Shown here: positions 34,839-48,219 of the stretch, piece by piece | Layout of the letters: each line of letters starts with the position of its first letter | Position numbering within the stretch: position 1 is the first letter of the stretch | Assembly (NCBI GenBank): GCA_016946835.1 | Contig: JACVTC010000050.1 | Coordinates: 1 to 64,000, forward strand | DNA: 64,000 nucleotides | Direction of reading: 5' to 3' | From: Neocallimastix lanati (nom. inval.) | Taxonomy: Eukaryota; Neocallimastigomycota; Neocallimastigomycetes; Neocallimastigales; Neocallimastigaceae | The notes under the pieces: generated by a model | The model's input: the letters and a program-made list of their open reading frames with translations, nothing else | Database searches by the model: none | What the model was told of the DNA's origin: nothing | Position numbers and translations under genes: made by a program

Positions 34839-35620
34839 TCATATTAAGTAATAGTACTTAGTATGATTATTACATTTAGTATTCGTTACAATTACATCTG
34901 AATATGAAGTTAATATGGATTTAAATTCATTTTTAAAATTTCCATCTTTGATATCCATGTTGCTAATTAATTCTTCCAAAATATTATTTTTATTAGTTGT
35001 ATTAATTTTATTGATACTAATTACAATATTAATACTAGTATTATTCTCTAATATATAGCAAAGCATAGATTGTGCATGAAGTTTCTGCACGTCTTCCAAA
35101 GGAGCCAATGGGACCACACTAAGGTAAACACATCATTAACATTATTAGTACCACTTTTTATGTTAAATATTTACTCTCTGCATCTACTAATAATTTATAA
35201 TTTCCCTGTATTTTTAAATTAATTATTATATCAAATATTGAGTCTTCATTATCAAAATTTCTAAAGATAGCATTAGTTTTTAGATTGCCAATCTGTACTT
35301 CTAATTTTACCATTTCATAAACTCGTTCTTCCGTGTTGGACGATGTTTAATGCATTCTACCAGAAGAAGAACCAACTATGGTATAATTTTTAATATTTTT
35401 ATTTAGAAAATTTCTGGTTACCAAATTTGTATTACTACCACTACCACCATCAATTAATACAACAGCAGAATGACCATTAACTGTACCATTGACAATAGCA
35501 ATATCGTGCTTTTGAATTTCTCTTGTAGCATAGCAATGGGTAGGATTATTTAATATTTCAAATTCTTCTATATTATTATGATGTTCTGCACATCCTACTA
35601 CGGTATAATTAACTATTTAA
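34839..35620 (-). pseudogene. Retroelement protease-region relic
   Basis: On the minus strand one can read CYATREIQKHDIAIVNGTVN, then VVLIDGGSGSNTNLVTRNFL, a retropepsin-like D-G-G-S active site with its usual strand context. FRNFDNEDSIFDIIINLK further on resembles the D-I-L-G segment. The left part (34839-35117) reads as a linker toward RT. It is a gypsy-type fragment, broken several times, with no LTRs assigned. Confidence 0.6.
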
Positions 35621-35962
35621 TTATAATTAAAATAACTACAACTATTTCATTATATTATAATATATAGAAGAAATATGTATTTTTAATATAAACTTTAAAA
35701 TAATTAAGAATATTTAAGTTATATATAATAATAATATTCTTATTATATATATTTAGAAGAAATTAATTATTTAATTTAATATATTTAATATTATAATTAT
35801 TAATATATTTATGAATATTGAATAATATATGAATATGAAATTATTTCAAATATTATTATTGACAGAAGAGATATAAATTTAATATTTAATAATTATTATT
35901 AAATATATAAATATGTTCCTACACTTATTTGTTTAATATCATAATTAAATATTATTATGTAA

Positions 35963-36016
35963 CTTACAAAATATAAACGAAAGATGTAAAAATTTATCTT
36001 TTATGTTCTTTGTAAG
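35963..36016 (+). promoter_or_regulatory. TATA box inside a ~21-bp hairpin, copy 2
   Basis: Second copy of the module at 20523-20576. The stem is CTTACAAA/TTTGTAAG plus inner arms around loop gtaaaa. About three base changes separate the copies. It lies upstream of the copia-type gag at 36572, so it is probably in that element's LTR. Confidence 0.5.
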
Positions 36017-36291
36017 GTAACCTTAATAGTAATATTTTATAGATATTTAATTATTAAATAAAGAGAAATTATTATAAATAAAATTAATTAAATAACTTTA
36101 ATTATTAAGTCAACTCTAAATAAATTTGTTAGAAATAAAGTTTAATATCTTAAATAATGAATAATAATTTGGTATATTTAACTTAGATTAGTATATTTAT
36201 TTATATTTAATTATAAATTAAATATGTATGTTATGTAAATGTATGAGGCGCATGCCTGATATACATCAAAGTTTTACATGTATAAACAAAT

Positions 36292-36399
36292 ATAGTTAAA
36301 TTTTTAAGAAATGTAAAACCTTTAACAAAAATATAATAATAATTATATATAATTAATAAAGTGATCACACATTCTAAAATTAAAAACATAAATTCTTAA
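36292..36399. repeat. Direct repeat flanking copia gag, left copy
   Basis: ATAGTTAAATTTTTAAGAAA...AAAGTGATCACACATTCT...CATAAATTCTTAATA recurs at 37524-37672, where an extra ~35 bp is present. The match elsewhere is almost exact. Confidence 0.7.
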
Positions 36400-36571
36400 T
36401 AGATTAAGAGTCTCAATTAGCTCAATAATCTTACCACAATAACTAAACGATTATTAATAAAACATTAAAAAACATTTTTACCGAAATTTAAAAATTAAAT
36501 TAATTTTGAAATTTCAAATTTAGACAATTAAAATTTAAAATTTAAATTACATTCAACATAAAAATCAAAAA

Positions 36572-37526
36572 ATGGAAGACAATTCAATTAACGTAGTTAA
36601 TACTACTGCTACCAAAAGAGAACTCACTCCGAGATACTATCCATTGTGGGCCTCAGAAATGGATCTCATGTTAACATCTAAAGGTTTAGATGATCATATA
36701 TATGAAGAGAATGTAAAGATGATCACCGAAAATTCGCCTGACTATAAGAAGGGCCATTGTAAGAAAGTCAGAGTTCAACTAAATATTACTATGCCGAAGA
36801 TGTCACTGATGAAATGATTAAAAACGATAATAAAACAAAATTTTTAATCAGTACCAATTTTGACGATAAAACCAAAAGTACAATAGATATTAAGAATGAA
36901 ACCGCTTACGAAGTTTGGAACCACTTACAAGGACTCTTTGTAAAAAACAACGAAGAAATAAAATTAGAAACAGTCAAAAAGTTGAATACTTTAAAATAAA
37001 ATATAAATGATGATTTTGGAATATTTCTTTCTAAATTATTAAATACAATTGACAAGTTAGAAGAAAATTTAATTATTTATATAATGCACTACCTTGCGAC
37101 ATTGTTCAATTAACCAATGTAATATCATACCAAGATGACTGGAAGAAATGTTGTGAGCAATTAAAAAAGACTATTCCAAGATTAAAGTATTTACGAAGTT
37201 TAAAAAGTGATCAAGAAAAAATTAAGGTGTACAACACAGAAATAAACAATCAACAAAATAATAAGAGGAAGGTTATATGTTTCAAATGTGGCAAAGCAGG
37301 CAATATAGCACGTGACTGTAGAGTCAAAACCCTCAGAAGAAGACAAAATGGTTACAAAAGATACAACAACTATAAAAGAAAATATGAAAATAAAGACCAA
37401 AGAAAGAAAAAAGAAAAGTACCATGCTGATAATGTTAAGGTAAACTTGGATAAAGAAGAAAGAGAAAATTATAATGAGATTTTTGATAATGCGTTATCCA
37501 TCGATCATAATGATGATAATATATAG
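36572..37526 (+). pseudogene. gag: Copia-type gag relic (UBN2-like) with zinc knuckle
   Basis: The start MEDNSINVVNTTATKRELTP and YYPLWASEMDLMLTSKGLDD match the pattern of copia Gag N-termini (W-x-x-x-M-x-x-x-L). TAYEVWNHLQGLF and LETVKKLNTLK follow, then knuckle CFKCGKAGNIARDC at ~37278-37320 and a basic tail. It looks broken (about three breaks). Confidence 0.7.
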
Positions 37527-37750
37527 TTAAATTAAATTTTTAAGAAATGTAAATGATTATAATCATATAATTAAAATTAATAATAACCTTTAACAAAAAT
37601 ATAATAATAATTATATATAATTAATAAAGTGATCACACATTCTAAAATTAAAAACATAAATTCTTAATAATTATTAAATAAAGAGAAATTATTATAAATA
37701 AAATTAATTAAATAACTTTAATTATTGAAGTCAATTCTACATAAATTTTT

Positions 37751-39655
37751 ATTAAACTAAATTATTTAAATATATTTACTATTATTATATATTTTTATAG
37801 TATATTACTATATAGAAATATCGACTTAGTAAATATTTCTAATAAAACGAATTATTATATTTAAATTTAAAACGTAAATTATATAAAAATCTTAACACTT
37901 TTTTTTGTTTTAAGGATTCAAAGGAAAGTAGTAGATTCGGGTAAATGTTAATAAGAATTATGAATCCAAAGATTGGTAGATTCAAAGAAAACGAGTACAC
38001 CAAATGGTGTATAATTTCGAATAAATCAAGAATTAAAGAGTAGTTTCAAAAGGAAGATGTTCAAGGGAAGGTAGTTGAAAAGTAGTAGTTAACAAAGAAT
38101 AGTAGCTCTGTGATGAGGTACTTTATAGCAAAGAATAGTAGTTCTGAACAAGAGAGAATGGTAGCTCCGATAATAATTAACTTAATTATAACAATAACCA
38201 CAATTCTTAGTATTAATCTTAATAAAACTTATAGTTAAATTATTAAATAAATTATTTAAATAAACATAATTTTTAATTATTGAATTTCTTAATTAATTTA
38301 TAAAACTTCTTGTGTAATAATTTATTTTATTTTTATTTAATTGTTATAAATGATAAAAACATCTTGACCTGACCAATATAACTCAAATCCTTAAAAATTC
38401 TACAATATGTCAAAGATCCATTTAAATGATTTAAAATATAATATCCCAAATATTTAAGGGAAATATAATAGAATGGTAATTCCTTGAGTGAAATAGGGTG
38501 AATTCTAGCAATAATAGTATTATTAAACCTGGAGTTAAATGGGTTTAGATAATAATTATTTTTTATAATAAAATAATAAATATAACCATGAGTTATATAC
38601 TAATAGATGACATTTATTCATCTACCAACTGTACTTATTGATTGCTAACTGTTCATGAAGTTTATTATTAAACTTTATCATTTATATTTTAATGATAAGA
38701 GAATTCAAATATATAAAATCCTTTTAGAATATTTATTTTGGAAATGAATAGAATATCCTAATAGTGAAAATTAGCAAAAATTAACCTACAAGAAAAAATT
38801 AATTGAAATAATTAATAAGTTTAAATAGCTAGAATAATATAATTAATTATAAATACAATCAATTTTAATACCAAGATTATAATTTTTAAGTACACCTATA
38901 TATAATAATTTGCAATTATTTTAATAGTTATTGCAAAAATTACATAGAGAAAATATATAAAAGTTAGCTCTAATATATGAAGCAGATTATAATTGAAAGT
39001 AATATGAAATGTATGAGATATATATGAAATATGTATAAAATGTATGAGATATATGAAATATGAAATATGTATAAAAAAATGTATTTAAATGTAATGTAAT
39101 ATAATTAATAATATATAAACGCAATGTATTAATATATAAGCATTTGATTTAGAATAATGAAGTGTGATTCTTTATCATAAAATGAATAAAAAAGTAGACT
39201 TTTAATTATAAACCATAAATTCTTGACTTTTATCAAAAAATTATAATTATAATAATAATAATTAATAATTCTATATTACTACTATTACTACTACTACTAC
39301 TACTACTAATAGTAAATCCATACTTTTACTACTACTACTATTATTAATAATAATAATAATAGAATTTTTTAATAAATATTACAATTAAATTGAAATTTCA
39401 GATTGAGTTTTTGATATAATTTTAATTTTATTTATTTTAATATTTTATTTTTAAATATTTATACTTAGCATATACTTATTTATTTATTTAATATAATTTT
39501 ATTCTTTCTAAATTATTTTTAATAAAAATATAATAATTTATAATTTCTTATAAAAATACATAATTCATATATATCTGTATAAGTCTTAATAATTTTTATA
39601 TTTTATTAAAAAAGAACCAATAATTTATATAATTGATTGAAAAAGACTATATTTC

Positions 39656-39688
<33 letters not shown>

Positions 39689-39746
39689 TTAACTGTAATA
39701 ATATTATTTTAATTTAATTTTTTTTATTAAAAAAACAAAAAAAAAA
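37751..39746. other. AT-rich stretch without supported genes
   Basis: Contains a purine-rich patch (37910-38170) in which AGAATAGTAGCTCTG-like phrases recur every 30-60 bp, an ACT/TAC microsatellite at ~39278-39340 and a TTA run at ~39656-39690. No ORF of note. Probably LTR decay products on the left and the promoter region of the next gene on the right. Confidence 0.4.
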
Positions 39747-41836
39747 ATGTATGAAGAAGAAAAATTTGTTTATTTTGATACCCAAATTATTAAAGTTAAT
39801 TATAATAATAATATTAACTCAGCAATAAATGATTTAAATATACTATCTCAATTTCAAATAAATTATTATAAACTAAATCCAAATCATGGAGTAGAATCTA
39901 CTAATACAAAAATAAAATTTGATAATAATAACAATAAACAATTAAAATATTGGATAAATATAGGATCTATTTCAATTTTAAAATTATTAGACCAATTTTC
40001 CTTGGATAAAAGGACTTCAAAATTTATTTATTGGGACTTTAAAATTTTGAATCAATGGGAAGATGGATTGTAACTGTTTTTTTTTTTTATTTTTTTTTTA
40101 TTTAATTAGTTTTGTATCTAATGATGTAAATGTAAATATTTCTCTTTTTTAAAATACTATTATAAAATTTTCCTTATTTACATCAAAATCCACATTAATA
40201 TGAATATTTTTAATTTTAAAATAAGCGTATAAAAAATGTATTAAATTATTTTTGTTAATTATTAATATTTTTTTCTTTTTTCTTTTTTTTATAATATATA
40301 TGAATATATATAATATATATTTTTTTATATTATTAAATTTATATAAATAATAATATTAATTATATCAATAATACATTTTAACAATATTTTTGTTTTAATT
40401 ATTTAGATATTACCCAACATTAATTTTTATACTTGATAATTATGAAATTTTAATTATTTATCTTCCAAATGATTTCTCATTAATTAATTCGAAATGTCAA
40501 TATACTATTAATCAGTCACTCCTTAAAAATCATAGTATAATAGAAACTATTCAGTGCACTCCTGTTCATTTCAATCTGTATGATGGACCCATTATTCAAA
40601 TTTCCTCTCAGCAGTATAATGAAATTCAGGAAAAATCTTTAATAATGTCTAGACCTGCATCTACGATATTTTCTAACAACTTACCTCTTTCATCTTCTAT
40701 TACACCATTTAATTTTTATATTCATTCTTCCTTTCCAATATTAGAATTTTGGTTATTCTGTCAATTTATAAAGGCAACCCCTATTCATCATAATATTATT
40801 GAACTTTTACTTTATATAAATTATACTGAAAAGAAGTACTACTGGATTAGAGAGGAAGAAGAAAAGGATGAAGAAAAAGAAGAAAATTTTGAAAAGGAAA
40901 ATAGAATAGAAGTAGATATAAAACGAAAAATAAAAATTAATTTTAATACGATTAACTATTCAGATTCCGAAGAGTTTTTGGAAGAAGAAGAAGAGGAAGA
41001 AAATGAGAAGAATGAAGATGAAGATGAAGATAATGATAATGATGATATTGACGTAGATAAAAATATGAGTAATAATGAATTCGCAGAGTCCATTATAAAA
41101 TTTTATCAGGAAAAAGATATTGACGGAGAAGATAACCTTACCTATTCTTCTACATTTATATATTCTATGTCTGAAATTAATTTAGTGGTAAAAGAGGATC
41201 GACATACCACTATTATTGGTACTCGAAAAAAGACATGTCTTTGGATCACAGATAATAATGATTCAAATATAAAACAATCAATTTCACTTCCTAATATACC
41301 TATTTCATTGTAAATATTACTATAAATATATTGTTAATAATTTTTCAATAAAAGCCAATAATAAATTTTGTTTCAATTTATTTTTAAATTAATAAATTTT
41401 TTATTTTAACATATATATATAAATATAATTTATAAAAGAAAAATTATACCAATATTACCTTATAAAAAAGCATATATTATCCATTTAATCAACAATACTC
41501 AATGTTTAATTTTTGAAGACAATATTATTAAAGGTAAATACTATATAAATATATTATTAATTAATTATATATTTATTTATTTAATAATAAAATTAAATAT
41601 TAATTATTATGTTTAATATTTTAATAATAATAATAATAATAATAATAACAATAATAAATATTTTATTATTTTATTATCAACTATAAATATATTATATAAT
41701 TAAAGTATTTAACATACCAATTTTAAACCAAAATTTAGAATCAAATAATTGTAATATTATTGAAATTTTAAAAAGTTATCAAAATCAACTTATTACTCAA
41801 ATAAATGATATCAATTTTTATTTAAAAGGCTGTATA

Positions 41837-41873
<37 letters not shown>

Positions 41874-41904
41874 TGGGTAAATATTTATTCATTAATATTA
41901 TAAA

Positions 41905-41938
<34 letters not shown>

Positions 41939-42819
41939 GTTTGTTTGTTTGTTTGTTTGTTTATTTGTTTAATAGAATATTTTAATTTTATTGTTATTAA
42001 AATTTAATAATAATAACTAATTTATAGAAAAAAAATTTTTTACTTATTTTATTTATTTATTTATTTTATTTAGATATTGATAACATGCCAAATGAATTAA
42101 ATAAAGAATTAGAAAAAACAACAAATACTGTTTTAAATGTTCTTAATGACTATATTCTTGATATTGATCATTCCTCACGAGATTTAAAAAATCAAGTAAA
42201 ATATTGATAAAAGTTTCACTTTTAAATATATTTAATTATTATTCTTATTAAAATTATTTTTTTTATATAAATATAAATATAAATATAATAAATTAAAATC
42301 TTATTAATATAATATTAATAAAATAAAAATAAAAATAAAAAAAGCTGGATAAAAAGGTTATTTTATATAATCATAATAAACATTTATTAAAAGATTTAAC
42401 TGATAGTATTAATTTTCAAAGACCAGTAAAGCGATTAAGAACAGATGTATCACAATTTCTCTTTGATGCAAGCTACAATAATAATCGAAATAAAGAACTA
42501 AATATAGATGACAACAATGGCACAGATTATCAAAATGAAAGTCAAGAAAAGAAAAGTAAGAAATTTTTAGATTTAAATAATTATGATAAGGAAGACAGTA
42601 AATGGTTAAAATTAATTTCAAAATCCACTTATTATTCTGAAGGTTATTTCTATTCTACTATTCATATTAAAAATACATCAAAGTATGACCCTCTTTCTTT
42701 CCCTTAAAAAAAAAAAAAAAGAATAAAAAATAAAAATAAAAAATAACAATAAGGATAAATTTAATATTAATTAAAAATATAATTTTAAATATAATAGAAT
42801 AAAATTAATAAAATCAAAA

Positions 42820-42850
<31 letters not shown>

Positions 42851-43586
42851 ATTATTATTATTTCTTTACTATATATATATTCTTTTTTTCTTTTCTTTCT
42901 TTCTTTATATTAAATTTTCAAAAGCCATATTTTAGAAAACATTGTTCTAAATCCAGTTTTTATTTTATCGGATTTCTTTAAAAAAGAAATTAATGAAAAG
43001 CAAAAACGTATTTCTTTGGATTTTCCTAAAATTAATGTATCTTTACCTATTCATATATTATTTCCAGATTCTAATGCGAAATTCTTTCTGTCATTTCAAA
43101 GTTCCCTTTTCTTTCCTGAATTAAAATTACAACTCTCCATTCAATTTTTAAGTAAGGATGATTATATTTATACAATAAGAACTGGTACTCTTGGTACATT
43201 AAATTTTTCTACCCTGAATCTATCATTAAATAATAATGATAAATGTAGTTTGGATGCTTTAGAAAATGGTGAATAAAAAAAAACATTGTTATAACAATTT
43301 ATTAAATCATCAAAATATAATATCTTATATATACAATAGATTAATATTTTTTTATTTAATTAATATTAAATAAAATTATGATATATATAATTACTTAATT
43401 AATTAATAAATTAATTAATTAATTATTTATTTATTTATTTATTTGTTATTATTATACTTCAGTACATAACTTTCAAAGAAATTCTAATTTAGTTATCAGT
43501 TATTTAACGTCACAAGTAAATATTGTCTATTTTATATTTTATATTTAAAAAATAAAATAATAATAATAATATTATTATTATTATTA

Positions 43587-43621
<35 letters not shown>

Positions 43622-44103
43622 ATTATTATTATTATTATTATTACTGTTATCATATATTTTATTTTAACACTTTTTTTTTTAAAAAAAAAAAAAAAAATAA
43701 AATAAATTGATAAAATAAAACAAAATAAATTTTGAATTATCACAGCACCCATTTGTCTATCATAACGAAAATTATAATGATTTTCTTCGTCGTCCTCATT
43801 ATAAAACATTACTATTTTCAGAAAGAAATGATAAGAAAGCAATAAATAAAATTATACTATATTTTCAACGTTGTCATATGCTTCCCTCTTTTTTTTCTAG
43901 TAATCAAGAATTAGATAATCTTTTAAATTATAAATTAAAATTTAGTAAGTTCAACAAAATATAAAAAATAAAAAAAATTATAAAAAAAATTACATATATA
44001 TGTTATTTAATTAAATATACTATATAATCTTAAAATATAGTATTCTTTTTTTTTTTTTTTTAATCGTTACTACATTAAATATCATTACATTATTACTTTT
44101 AAA

Positions 44104-44134
<31 letters not shown>

Positions 44135-44942
44135 TTATTAAAAATAATTTATTTTATTATTAATTAATTAATTAAAATTTTATTAATAGTTAAAAATAAG
44201 AATCCATTAGATATATATTTAGAACAAAATTTTAATAGTAATAACCTTATTATTGAGGCTTCTGATTCAATTCAAAAAAATGCACTTACAACAAAAAAAT
44301 TAATTTTATCTTCTTATAGTCATTTAAAGGAATTAGATGGATCCATAAAAATGTATACCTCTAATTCTAAGATGAATTCATCAACTAATATAAACACATC
44401 TTTTTTATCTACCTCTTCTCAAGGAAGTTTAAAAGTAGATAATTTAAACTACTCTTTAAAAAATGTCAAGATTTATAATGCCCTAAATTATAAAAATGAA
44501 ATTCTCTATCGATTTATAAAACGATTAAAAAGATATTTTTCTGATATTATAAAATCAATGGATTTTCTCTTTAATCCTGATGAATATAATCATTTAATTA
44601 ATATTCCGGTTATTTATTCTATTAAAAAATATAATCAAAATTCAGAACAGAATGAAGGTCAAGAAGAAAGTAAAATTGAAGATCAAAATCAAAATAATAA
44701 TCAAAATAATAATCAAGATTTAAATCAATTAAAAAATAATAATAATCAAAATAAGAATAAAAATAAGAATAAAAATAAGAATAAGAATCAAAAGAAAAAG
44801 AAAAACAAGGGTAAAGAAAAGGAAGCTGAAAATAATGACATATTTTCTATGTATTATTCAAATAATATTAAACCAAAAAGGAAATTGAATAATAATAATA
44901 GTATTAATATTAATAATAACAGTAATAATAAAAATAACAGTG

Positions 44943-44973
<31 letters not shown>

Positions 44974-45808
44974 TATTGATCAAAATAACGATGAAAAATA
45001 TCTTTCTCAATCTAATCATCCAAATGCTAATGATAACTTTTTTTCTTCTTCTCCACCATTTATATTTTTAAGTCCAATTTCACCTCATAAAATTAATATG
45101 GTTAAAAATGTAATTAAACATCAACAAAAGCAGAATAATTTAGTTTCAGCTCAATCTCAACAAAACGATACCATTTCTAATAATTTAAATTCAGAAGCAA
45201 TAATCATTAATGATAATGATACCTCCAATATTCCAGAATCAAAAACCACAACATTATCACCTAATAAAGAAGAAAATCAAAAAAAACAACTCTCTACATT
45301 AAATGGATCCTCATCTCATTTTACTCCTTTGGGTATCTTAGATAACAATGATTATAATAATTTATTAGAGAAGGGAAGAATTAATTCATTAGAATTTTCT
45401 GATCAAATCTATTTAAATAGTCGTTCTATTCTCTCTATACTTATTTCTCGTATTAGATTATCTTATGATAAATTTTTAACTGATCAAGAAGTTGCTGAAG
45501 GTCTAAAATTATCTATGACACCACCTATTAATGATCCTTTCTCACCTTATTATAATGGTGATGGTGGGAAAGAAATCATCAAAAAGGATAGAAAGGGAAA
45601 AGGAAAAGAAGTGGAAACAGAAACGAATGACAAAAAAAAAAGAGCAGAAGAAAAAGAAAAGGAAGAAAGAAAAGAAAAATATATTAAAACTATAAGAGAT
45701 ATATATTTCAAATTGAATAATTATACTCCTCTTATGAACACTTTAGAAACTAGTCTCCAATCTGATCGATCATATATTGATTCAATTTTATCTCTTTGTT
45801 TAATGTAA
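39747..45808 (+). CDS. Ten-exon gene, 1,388 residues, tentatively FANCB-like
   Basis: Exons that join in phase: 39747-40069, 40407-41309, 41439-41533, 41706-41876, 42074-42195, 42345-42682, 42925-43268, 43463-43515, 43746-43944, 44190-45808. All introns are GT-AG and AT-rich (102-336 bp; two of the donors are GTATGA and GTGAAT). The summed length is 1,389 codons including the stop, with no in-frame stop. Strand-rich segments (YYPTLIFILDNYEILIIYLP; ISLKIIPILPYKKAYIIHLI) suggest a beta-propeller N-terminus. An acidic stretch lies at ~257-325 and an Asn/Gln/Lys-rich tract at ~1015-1062, with a helical C-terminus. No enzyme motif or membrane segment is seen. The order of motifs reminds me of the Fanconi core subunit FANCB/FAAP100 fold (for example KWLKLISKSTYYSEGYFYST, then FLSFQSSLFFPELKLQLSIQ). 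That is a weak inference from memory. The gene model itself is firmer than the name. Confidence 0.75.
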
Positions 45809-46315
45809 AATAAAATAAATTAAAAAAAAAATAATAATAATAATAAACAAATAAATAAGTCAAAAAATTAAATAAAATGAAAAATATATAATAAATAATT
45901 AATAATAATAAAATTAAAAATTAAAATTAAGGATTGATAATAAATTCTAAAACTATTCGTTAATTCATAAAAGATATATATTGATTTATAAGTTATATAT
46001 ACTCTAAATTATATAATATAAATAAATATTTAACTATATAAATTAAATATATTTCATTAAAACAGTTTTGTTCAAAATTGAGTAAAAAAAAAAAAGATTA
46101 ATGATAAAATTTTAGCAAGAATTATTACAATAATATAAACATCTTGTATTTATTTGATGAATTGAGATCTACTTTATAATTTTTGAATAATCATTTAATT
46201 TATATATTAAATTTATATATTATGATAATAAACAAAATATATAACATATATATATTTTATAATTTAATATTTTATTATTTTATAGTTATTGATATTTTAC
46301 ATATTTTATAAAATA

Positions 46316-46346
<31 letters not shown>

Positions 46347-46377
46347 AATGTGAAATATATAATAATAATAAAAAAAA

Positions 46378-46408
<31 letters not shown>

Positions 46409-46929
46409 GATTAAAATTTATTAGAAATATAGTTTAATATTCTATGTATAAAATAGTTAAAAATAACTAATTTTTATAATATTTTATGACCCAAAAATAA
46501 TTTAATAATAAACAAAAATATAATATTAAATAAATAAGTGAATAAAAATAATACTAAATAAATAAATAATCGAACCAGGTTCTATCTTGGTTGTTGGCAG
46601 TCCTAACTGTGGGACTGAGAAGGTTAAGCAAATACTGTCATTTAATATATTTTCAAGGGAATTAACATTTTGGTACATGATTTCATGTACCAAAATTATT
46701 ATTATTTACAACAATTATATTCCTAATTTTTATATCTATATACATATTTATTATATATATAATATTAAATTTTAATTTTTATTCAATTATTCTTTTACAG
46801 TTTAAATAATTACTACTTAAAAAAAAATAAGCAATTTTTCTATATTATATTAAAATAATCCACATATTACATATATATGTCTGTTTTTATTATAATATAA
46901 AATTAGAAATAACAAGTTAATTCTTAATT
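45809..46929. other. Intergenic AT-rich stretch
   Basis: Mostly A/T runs (T runs near 46323 and 46380). A small GC-richer patch lies at 46570-46640 with hairpin CAGTCC taactgtg GGACTG, and a perfect palindrome at 46667-46696. No gene supported. Confidence 0.5.
46667..46696. repeat. Perfect 13-bp-arm palindrome
   Basis: ATTTTGGTACATG at 46667-46679 is the exact inverse of CATGTACCAAAAT at 46684-46696, with four bases between. Confidence 0.8.
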
Positions 46930-47290
46930 TTTGATATATATATATACCACACGTGATGTTCATAAGGCTTTCCCTCAAATGATTATTTCACCCAACCCTG
47001 ATACTACGCTTTGAATTGAAGCATAGACCTTGATGATTGTAAAATTTCCAATCGCCAATGATTACACCCACTAGGGGGAAGTTAATGGTTCCGTTCTGAT
47101 GCTCGTGGTCATTAGAGATATATGTAGGAACGTTAGGAATGCATCTCCAGGCAGTGTGTAACGACGATTGAGAGCGGCGAAGCTGATACAGTATGCCAAT
47201 AACTCATCACCTTACAGGTAATTAATAACTGTATGGCCATATGGGAGATGGGTACCCATATGTGCAAGTCTATGTTTGATATATATATAT
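46930..47290. ncRNA. Compact GC-rich block: candidate structured RNA or SINE-like insert
   Basis: About 330 bp of near-normal base composition with sharp edges, in a region of ~90% A+T. Both edges carry the same TTGATATATATATAT (46931 and 47277), like a long target duplication. Inside, CACACGTG (46948) can pair with CATATGTG (47257) at 7 of 8 positions, and CATATGGG/CCCATATG form a perfect 8-bp hairpin at ~47238-47262. A T5 run at ~47291 could end a Pol III transcript. The block CTAGGGGGAAG and CCAGGCAGTGTG faintly recall RNase MRP RNA, which I would not rely on. No ORF. Confidence 0.35.
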
Positions 47291-47387
47291 CTTTTTAAGA
47301 AAATCGATATTTGAAATTTTCTTTTAATGTTTTGAGACTTATTTAAAGTAAATTGGAAAATTTGAGAAATTATAATATTTTGAATAT

Positions 47388-47419
<32 letters not shown>

Positions 47420-47975
47420 TAATTTTAAGTAATAATTTAGAAATAACTTTAAAGATATAAATAAATTAAGTAAAATAATATAAATATATAATAATTAAAT
47501 ACATTATTTTTAAATTTACCTAATATTTTAATTATAATTAATGGTATAAATAATTTTAATGAATATAAATATAATTTTTAAATGTAGAAAAACTCTTTTA
47601 TTATTTTATATTATGTTCTAAGTAAATTATAATAATAACAATATATATATTTTTATTAAATAATAATTACAAATATTAGATTTATATATTTTTTTTATTT
47701 TTGTATATTTTAAAAATGTTATTATTTATAATAACAATATATAGAAATAATTTAAAGTTTAATTAAACCTATTATTTATTATTTAATTATGAAATGTCAA
47801 TCTTTTATTTTACCATTTTATTTTATTATAAAAGTTAAATATACAAAAATAAAATAATATTAATTATTTAAAACTTGTCAATTAATATTATAAAATATTT
47901 TAAAAGATATTATATTTTTTCATTAATTAAATATTTTTATTTTTTTATCTATAAATTATTATTTTATTTTGTTTA

Positions 47976-48026
<51 letters not shown>

Positions 48027-48219
48027 ATTAAAGTGAAACCCAATTTTAACAATTTTTTTTTTTTAAAAAAAATATTTTAACCCAATTTTAACAATTTTTT
48101 TTTTTTTTAAAAAAAATATTTTAATTAATATATATATATATTTTTTTTTATAAATATTATATATATATATATAAAGAATAAAAACTATTTTCCACAATTG
48201 CTATATTTTAAACCTTTAT
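47291..48219. other. AT-rich intergenic stretch
   Basis: An A run near 47395-47420, an ATT microsatellite near 47980-48020, and a duplicated ~40-bp block (AACCCAATTTTAACAATTTT plus T/A run) at 48036-48120. No gene seen. Confidence 0.5.
48036..48047. repeat. Left arm of a 12-bp inverted repeat flanking the hydrolase gene
   Basis: AAACCCAATTTT here is the exact inverse of AAAATTGGGTTT at 49608-49619. A second near copy lies at 48079-48090. The gene 48220-49263 lies between. Confidence 0.6.

Larger units (their letters stand above)
36054..37750 (+). mobile_element. Ty1/copia-type relic
   Basis: A copia-type gag (36572-37526) is bracketed by two sets of direct repeats: 36292-36399 with 37524-37672, and 36054-36117 with 37673-37736. 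The second set occurs in a different order on the two sides, so the relic has been rearranged. No pol is seen between. Broken, about three breaks in gag. Confidence 0.5.

Noticed and set aside
46560-46640. tRNA-like patch (GGTTCGA-type box on the minus strand)
   Set aside because: No cloverleaf can be drawn: the acceptor and D arms do not pair and the A box is poor.
46930-47290. Firm assignment of the GC block as RNase MRP or U3 RNA
   Set aside because: Only two short phrases resemble MRP. The conserved core and boxes could not be placed, so it stays an open candidate.
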